The translations under genes were made by a program, and so were the position numbers. From Sipunculus nudus (Eukaryota > Annelida > Sipuncula > Golfingiida > Sipunculidae), in the NCBI GenBank assembly GCA_026874595.1, contig CM049309.1, positions 53,790,079-53,854,078 on the forward strand: a stretch of 64,000 bases of DNA, read 5' to 3'. Shown one piece after another: positions 59,586 through 64,000 of this stretch. Under the pieces are notes generated by a model. It had not been told where the DNA came from. It searched no databases and was given only the letters and a program-made list of their open reading frames with translations. Positions within the stretch are counted from its first letter, which is position 1, and each line of letters begins with the position of its first letter.

Positions 59586-59851
59586 GGCCAAATAAAATAA
59601 AAGGTATGGTTCTCAGGCACCGCCCGCGTCAATTTGAACCCCCACTTCAAACATTTTTATTTTGATTTTCATCCTTCAAGAAGATAAAATAAAACAATTT
59701 TTAAGCAAAACACCCTGTTATTTTTATGCTTTAGTTGATCATATGACATTTTTATCGAAACATACAAAAAAGGTAAAAAATAAAATACCGCCCGCCCACA
59801 GTGATTTCTGAAAAAAGTGCCTTAGAACCATACCTTTTTATTTTATTGGCC
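59586..59851. mobile_element. REP-D copy, 266 bases
   Basis: GGCC ends, TIRs AAGGTATGGTTCTCAGGCAC and GTGCCTTAGAACCATACC, and the interior ATCCTTCAAGAAGATAAAAT, TTATCGAAACATACAAAAAA and CCGCCCGCCC, in the same order as the 33 kb copy. It is shorter by internal deletion after AAACAATTTT. Confidence 0.8.
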
Positions 59852-61682
59852 TTATAATAATTATAATAAAAATAATTATTAAAACATTCCAAGTACATAA
59901 GGTGATGTGTTCGTCAACTGTCGATGAAGATTTTATACGTTTTTGGAGTCATGGTCTAGAACAAAAAAAAACATCCGCAGGAATTGCCATGTCGATTACT
60001 TTTTCATGGAATCTTAACCTCCTATCTATGTGTCGGTGACATAGTGTTCTGATATAATTAAAAAATGGTTCTTTCTTGGCAGGAATTCGGCCTATAGGCC
60101 AAGGTATTTAGTTTTTAACCAGTATGACTTTTCTAAAGACCACTTTCATGATCACAAAGAATAAAAAAAAAATAGTTTTTGTCATTAAAAGTATATGGCC
60201 ATTTCCATGTGAGAGCAGAGAAATTTGTTTCACTTTGTAAGTATTACACCTTTCATCTGATAACAAAACAAAAACCAACCACTGAAAAAGCCAGTGTTAT
60301 TCAATAAATTATTCCAAACTTTCGTTAGGGTGTCACATTAATTCGTAGACTCGAGAAGAACCGCGGCACTTGCCTGCAAGGTATCAAATAATTCATTACA
60401 CAGTCGCCAAATAATTCATGAGCAGTCGGAGTGAATGTGCCTCACTTAGCAGGGAAACGCAAATATCAAACACCAGAGCTCTTTTGAAGACTGTTGTATA
60501 TTCATAAAATCAGAATGATATAAAACTGAACAGGTTCCCTCTCGACCTGAACGGGTGGTTACTAGATATGTACATATAACACTTAGTGGTAAAAGACAGC
60601 CATGAGGGAATGCAGACAGTAATACCAAATATGACACCCTTTACGAGTGCTCATGCTATTATTTGCTGTTATTTATACACTTTTCATCATGGGCGTAGGG
60701 ACCACGAGGATCGGGGAACAACTGCTATCCTAAATTCGGCCAAACGGATAAATTTTGAGAAAAACAAGAAGAACTAAGAACACATTAAACATTCTATCAA
60801 GTTTTTGGCCTCTATCTTTCTGCCTATAGAGTCAACACAATGCTTAAATAAAAAAAAAAACTTTTTTTTTTCAATTTGTCCCAATGATCATTTTTAGGAC
60901 TATTAGAATTATTGCAATCTTATTCTTTCTTCGATGTTATTATCAAGATGTATTAGTGTGGGTTTGTAAGTTTAGAGTCCAACACGCCCAGTCTGTACAA
61001 TATATCTTCGTAAACTTTTGATAAATGTTCCGATATACTTAAATATTCACGACTCTTAAGTTAAAGGGCCTTTGGTCGCGTTTTTTATACGTGTGTTTTT
61101 TTCTCAATTTTTAATTTTGGTAACATGAAATAGATAAGATATCACCTGCAGGTCATTGCGACTTTTTCTCTGTACGTGTAGTAGTTTTTTTTTTTTTTTT
61201 AATACAACTTATAGCCTACGATCCTGCACTCGATTACAGTTTCAAACTTAAAATATATTGCTTCGTGCACTGTGAACCGCTTTTCTCGCTACCTCCTTCA
61301 TACCATAAAAACTTTAATAAACTAGTAGTACAGACATCTCAACTAGGTGGCGACACTTTCAGTTTTCTAGAGCTTATTCACACTAAGATCACCACAGTTT
61401 TCCGAAACAATTTTCTATCCATTGATCTCGTAATATTATCATTGATGCTGATCTATTTTCCGCCATCTTTGCCAGAAATCTCGGTTTTATTTGCTTACAG
61501 TTAATTCGCTCTCAAGTGTCACACCAGCGCTTGTGCCAGCACCTCCAACTTACAAATTCGTATTATTTGGAGACTTTGTTGATACATCTTAGCCATAATG
61601 ACTGCGCACTGGACTTCTGAAAGTCTCTGCTCCTTGGTTTGCCAAAATCCGTTATTCATCCACTTCAGTTAATTCAAAACTA
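59852..61682. other. noncoding stretch
   Basis: No supported gene or element in about 1.8 kb. T runs at about 61186-61200 and short open frames only. Confidence 0.45.
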
Positions 61683-62219
61683 TGGGCGTGTTTTGGCGCT
61701 CTGACCAAAGTTTGGTTGTACGTTTGGTTACGACCAAATGCGTTTTGGCGCTCCGGTTCAGGGCTTTGGTTGAACCAGTGGTCGGACCAAGCTGAACCGA
61801 GAATGACTGTTGGTTCTACACAGACAGAGGATGGTATATAAAGCCCTCATACAAAATCAAAGTACCGGGGCCTAGACATCTCTACACGTGGCCCCGGAAC
61901 GAGCATAAGTATTATTAGACATTAAGTGCAAACGGGTCGAAACCCAGTCGCTTCAGGATCATTTTGCCTTGAAAAACACGAAACCACAACAAGCTGAATA
62001 CAGACATCAGGATAAACCATCTCATTGTGGATCTAAAAAATCTGTTTACCATTTTTTTCATAAAAACACCCGCCTGTTTTTAAGAAATGCGGCAAATGTT
62101 GACTCTTCATTTCGTCATTTCAGAGACGCCATGTTTTTTCTTGACCAAACGCGTTTTAGTGCAATCCAGCAACCAGCTTCTGTTCACAACCAACCAAACA
62201 ACTCGCCAAAACGCACCCA
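61683..62219. mobile_element. MITE-like element with TGGG...CCCA ends, 537 bases
   Basis: The left end TGGGCGTGTTTTGGCGCTCT and the right end CTCGCCAAAACGCACCCA form a ~16-base imperfect inverted repeat. Subterminal TTTGGTT words repeat inside the left end (TTTGGTTGTACGTTTGGTTA, CTTTGGTTGAACC) and appear inverted at the right (ACCAACCAAAC). A TATATAA lies at about 61835. No transposase and no clear target-site duplication; the superfamily is uncertain. Confidence 0.6.
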
Positions 62220-62230
62220 ATGTAGTACGC

Positions 62231-62744
62231 TTAAAGGGACCCAATCACCTATAAGGCATGTTGAAATAACACGAAAAATAGCTTTTTTTCCTTTCAAGTA
62301 AATGTGTTACTGCCAAAATGTTGCCCTGAAACAGTGTCTTACTCCTGTAAACGAGTGTAAAAAACGGCGGACCGGGCGCGAACACAGATGTAAACATAAA
62401 CACAGCGCGTGGGGCCGTGTGCATCCCGGAGCAACTATTCGTGTCAGTCAGGAGATGCCCGGACTGACTAGGCCCAAAAAATGTAATAATGTTCCGCTGG
62501 CTAAAACATCGCCTAGTGCGGCTCTCAATCAAACCTCCGATCATGCGGCCTCGTTATGGTTAACAGACACACGTGGACTGTATTTACCAACACGCAGAGC
62601 CATAACAAGGTGTTAAACAGCCGTATCCGAGGTAATGAGACTATGTGCTGGGATGGTTTTGCTTGTAAATTTTTTAATAAAGCAAAATTGAACTAATAGT
62701 GTGAAAGGATAGGCATAATATTGCTCCTGATTATGTCCCTTTAA
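62231..62744. mobile_element. TTAA-flanked MITE, 514 bases (piggyBac-like ends)
   Basis: TTAA plus AGGGACCCAATCA at the left and TGATTATGTCCCT plus TTAA at the right form a 13-base imperfect TIR with TTAA on both sides, the target-site duplication of piggyBac-type elements. The 62245-62616 frames on both strands are overlapping chance frames with no transposase motifs. The last 63 bases recur at 13016-13078. It sits 11 bases from the preceding MITE. Confidence 0.65.
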
Positions 62745-63239
62745 CCATCATATCCAAGAAGCGGTATTCGCTGACACCAGTCCTCAGATCACTTCATTGG
62801 CTCCCAATTGCAAAGCGTGTTCCGCTGATATTCAGCAAACCAAAAGAAAAGTGCTTTATAACAATAATTATTAGTATTATTAATGCTTTGTCCAACCATT
62901 TATCATAGATACACTTCTGACCGGATCCATTTCACTGTATAGTAACTAGGCTTCCATTACTTCTCTTACATTGATGGTAATACAAAACAGGCAATAGACC
63001 TCTTCACAAGCAGGATATCTGCACGTAGCTGTCGTCTGCTGTGTTCGCGTCGGATGGGCAAGCATTGCGGATTTAATTAAACGATACAAGATATATGTTA
63101 GAGAATCCACCATGAACCTTGCCTGTACGTGAGGAAAGGTTTTTACTTTTATCATTTGAAATTCAAGACATGTTCCTTTTCTTGTTGGAACTAAATTAAA
63201 GGACTCTAACACTTATCATCATATGTCGCCCAGTAAATG
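62745..63239. other. noncoding stretch
   Basis: Nothing recognised. Confidence 0.5.
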
Positions 63240-63515
63240 CAGGGGCGTCAATATAGGGGGCTGGGGGTATCCATACCCCCCCCCCCACCACACACACTTT
63301 TTGGCAAGGGGGATGGTCAATGGAATCATCCCCCCCCCCAACACACTTTTCAGAGAATAATATTACTATATTGCATATATAATATATAAATAAATAGAAT
63401 TGTAGACTTTGGGTCCATTTCGGAGTTTATTATATGAAATATTATTTATCTAAACCTGGTTTAGAATTAACTTTTACTGGAAACATAATATCTTATTTTC
63501 TAAAACCTTGTAAAT
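63240..63515 (+). mobile_element. REP-E copy 2
   Basis: GGGGCGTCAATATAGGGGG, two C runs (about 63278-63288 and 63331-63339) separated by CACACACTTTTTGGCAAG and GGTCAATGGAATCATC, then TTTCAGAGAATAATATT, TAGACTTTGGGTCC and TATTTTCTAAAACCTTGTA. Inverse partner at 39630-39865. No coding. Confidence 0.7.
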
Positions 63516-64000
63516 TTATCATAGTTGAAAAGTGATTAAGTATATAAACATATATATGTGTGTGAGGCTGAGTGTTTGTGAAGATGTGTGTGTCTGCAAG
63601 TCGTTCCCCCTACTCCCTGGTAGAAAAATTGACTCCACTGATCGAATGTCAGGTGTCGCCGAAAAGGTCCTTTAGTACAAACGTACAAAACTATACCTAG
63701 CTGACTGCATGGTCTTTGAAGCTGGATGCATGTCTGGCTCTGGTTTTGTCTGCAAACGGTTCCTAACCCCGTCATTTTTGACCAAGAAGTATTTATCAAA
63801 GATGAGAATGACAAAAATACTATTTAAAAACAGGCCATTGTTACATTACCTATGGTAGGCCACAGCTGCACAGGTATGATATGTATATAACAATGGTGCT
63901 ATAATCCGTCCCAGTATTCTTGTCCGCATGGATTTTCAGGGATGATTACAAGTTAAGCAGCATAAACTGTTTAACATTTCTCGTGCAAGGGTTACAGGAG
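63516..64000. other. noncoding end of window
   Basis: Short TA/TG-rich tract at 63540-63600. No gene, and no exon reaching the window edge, is supported. Confidence 0.45.

Noticed and set aside
62245-62616. Overlapping ~100-codon frames on both strands as a gene or transposase
   Set aside because: They lie inside a short TIR element, overlap each other, and show no catalytic motif.

Overview
This looks like a eukaryotic (metazoan) genomic window, most likely from a mollusc and probably a bivalve. That is inference, from: AT-rich intergenic DNA; many long (TA)n arrays and G/C homopolymer runs; tRNA-derived SINEs; an L1/Tx1-type LINE relic; MITE and foldback elements; and a dispersed element opening with an 'AGCTATAGCGATCACCCTTT' + (GTCC)n head of a type I associate with bivalve genomes. 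Nothing bacterial is present: no operons, ribosome binding sites or dense coding.

One gene is well supported. At 50449-51870 (+) there is an uninterrupted 473-codon reading frame for a two-pass membrane protein of the TMEM200 family, with a probable splice acceptor about 300 bases upstream in its 5' UTR. A second, weaker gene call is a minus-strand 3'-terminal exon at 31820-32154. It has a good acceptor, a hydrophobic C-terminus that could be a GPI-anchor signal, and an AATAAA shortly after the stop. Other possible exons (10640-10767 +, 41755-41919 -) are low confidence.

Layout. 1-5.5 kb: noncoding DNA with a 341-base duplication (2614-2954 and 4214-4555) and a C-run hairpin. 5.5-7.9 kb, 14.5-15.9 kb and 36.9-37.6 kb: three plus-strand copies of one mobile element, here REP-A, which carries internal ~340-base monomers and ends in a 14-base palindrome. 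11.8-13.2 kb: a long-TIR foldback element, a REP-F copy and SINE/MITE debris. 16.0-16.4 kb: a tRNA-derived SINE with a perfect 11-base target-site duplication. 18.2-19.1 kb: a GTACCTG-rich element. 19.9-20.3 kb: a TIR element. 21.7-22.5 kb: a solo-LTR-like block with a strong heat-shock element and a TATA box. 22.7-36 kb: MITEs, SINEs and TA arrays, with the minus-strand terminal exon. 36-50 kb: mostly noncoding with a few repeats. 50.1-51.9 kb: the TMEM200-like gene. 55.6-58.7 kb: a decayed LINE on the minus strand. 59.6-63.5 kb: four more non-autonomous elements, two of them back to back.

The coding genes show no visible joint function. Most of the identifiable structure is transposable-element debris. 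The most notable signals are the HSE-bearing LTR-like block, the compensatory change in the REP-A terminal palindrome, and several non-autonomous element families recognised by comparing copies within the window.
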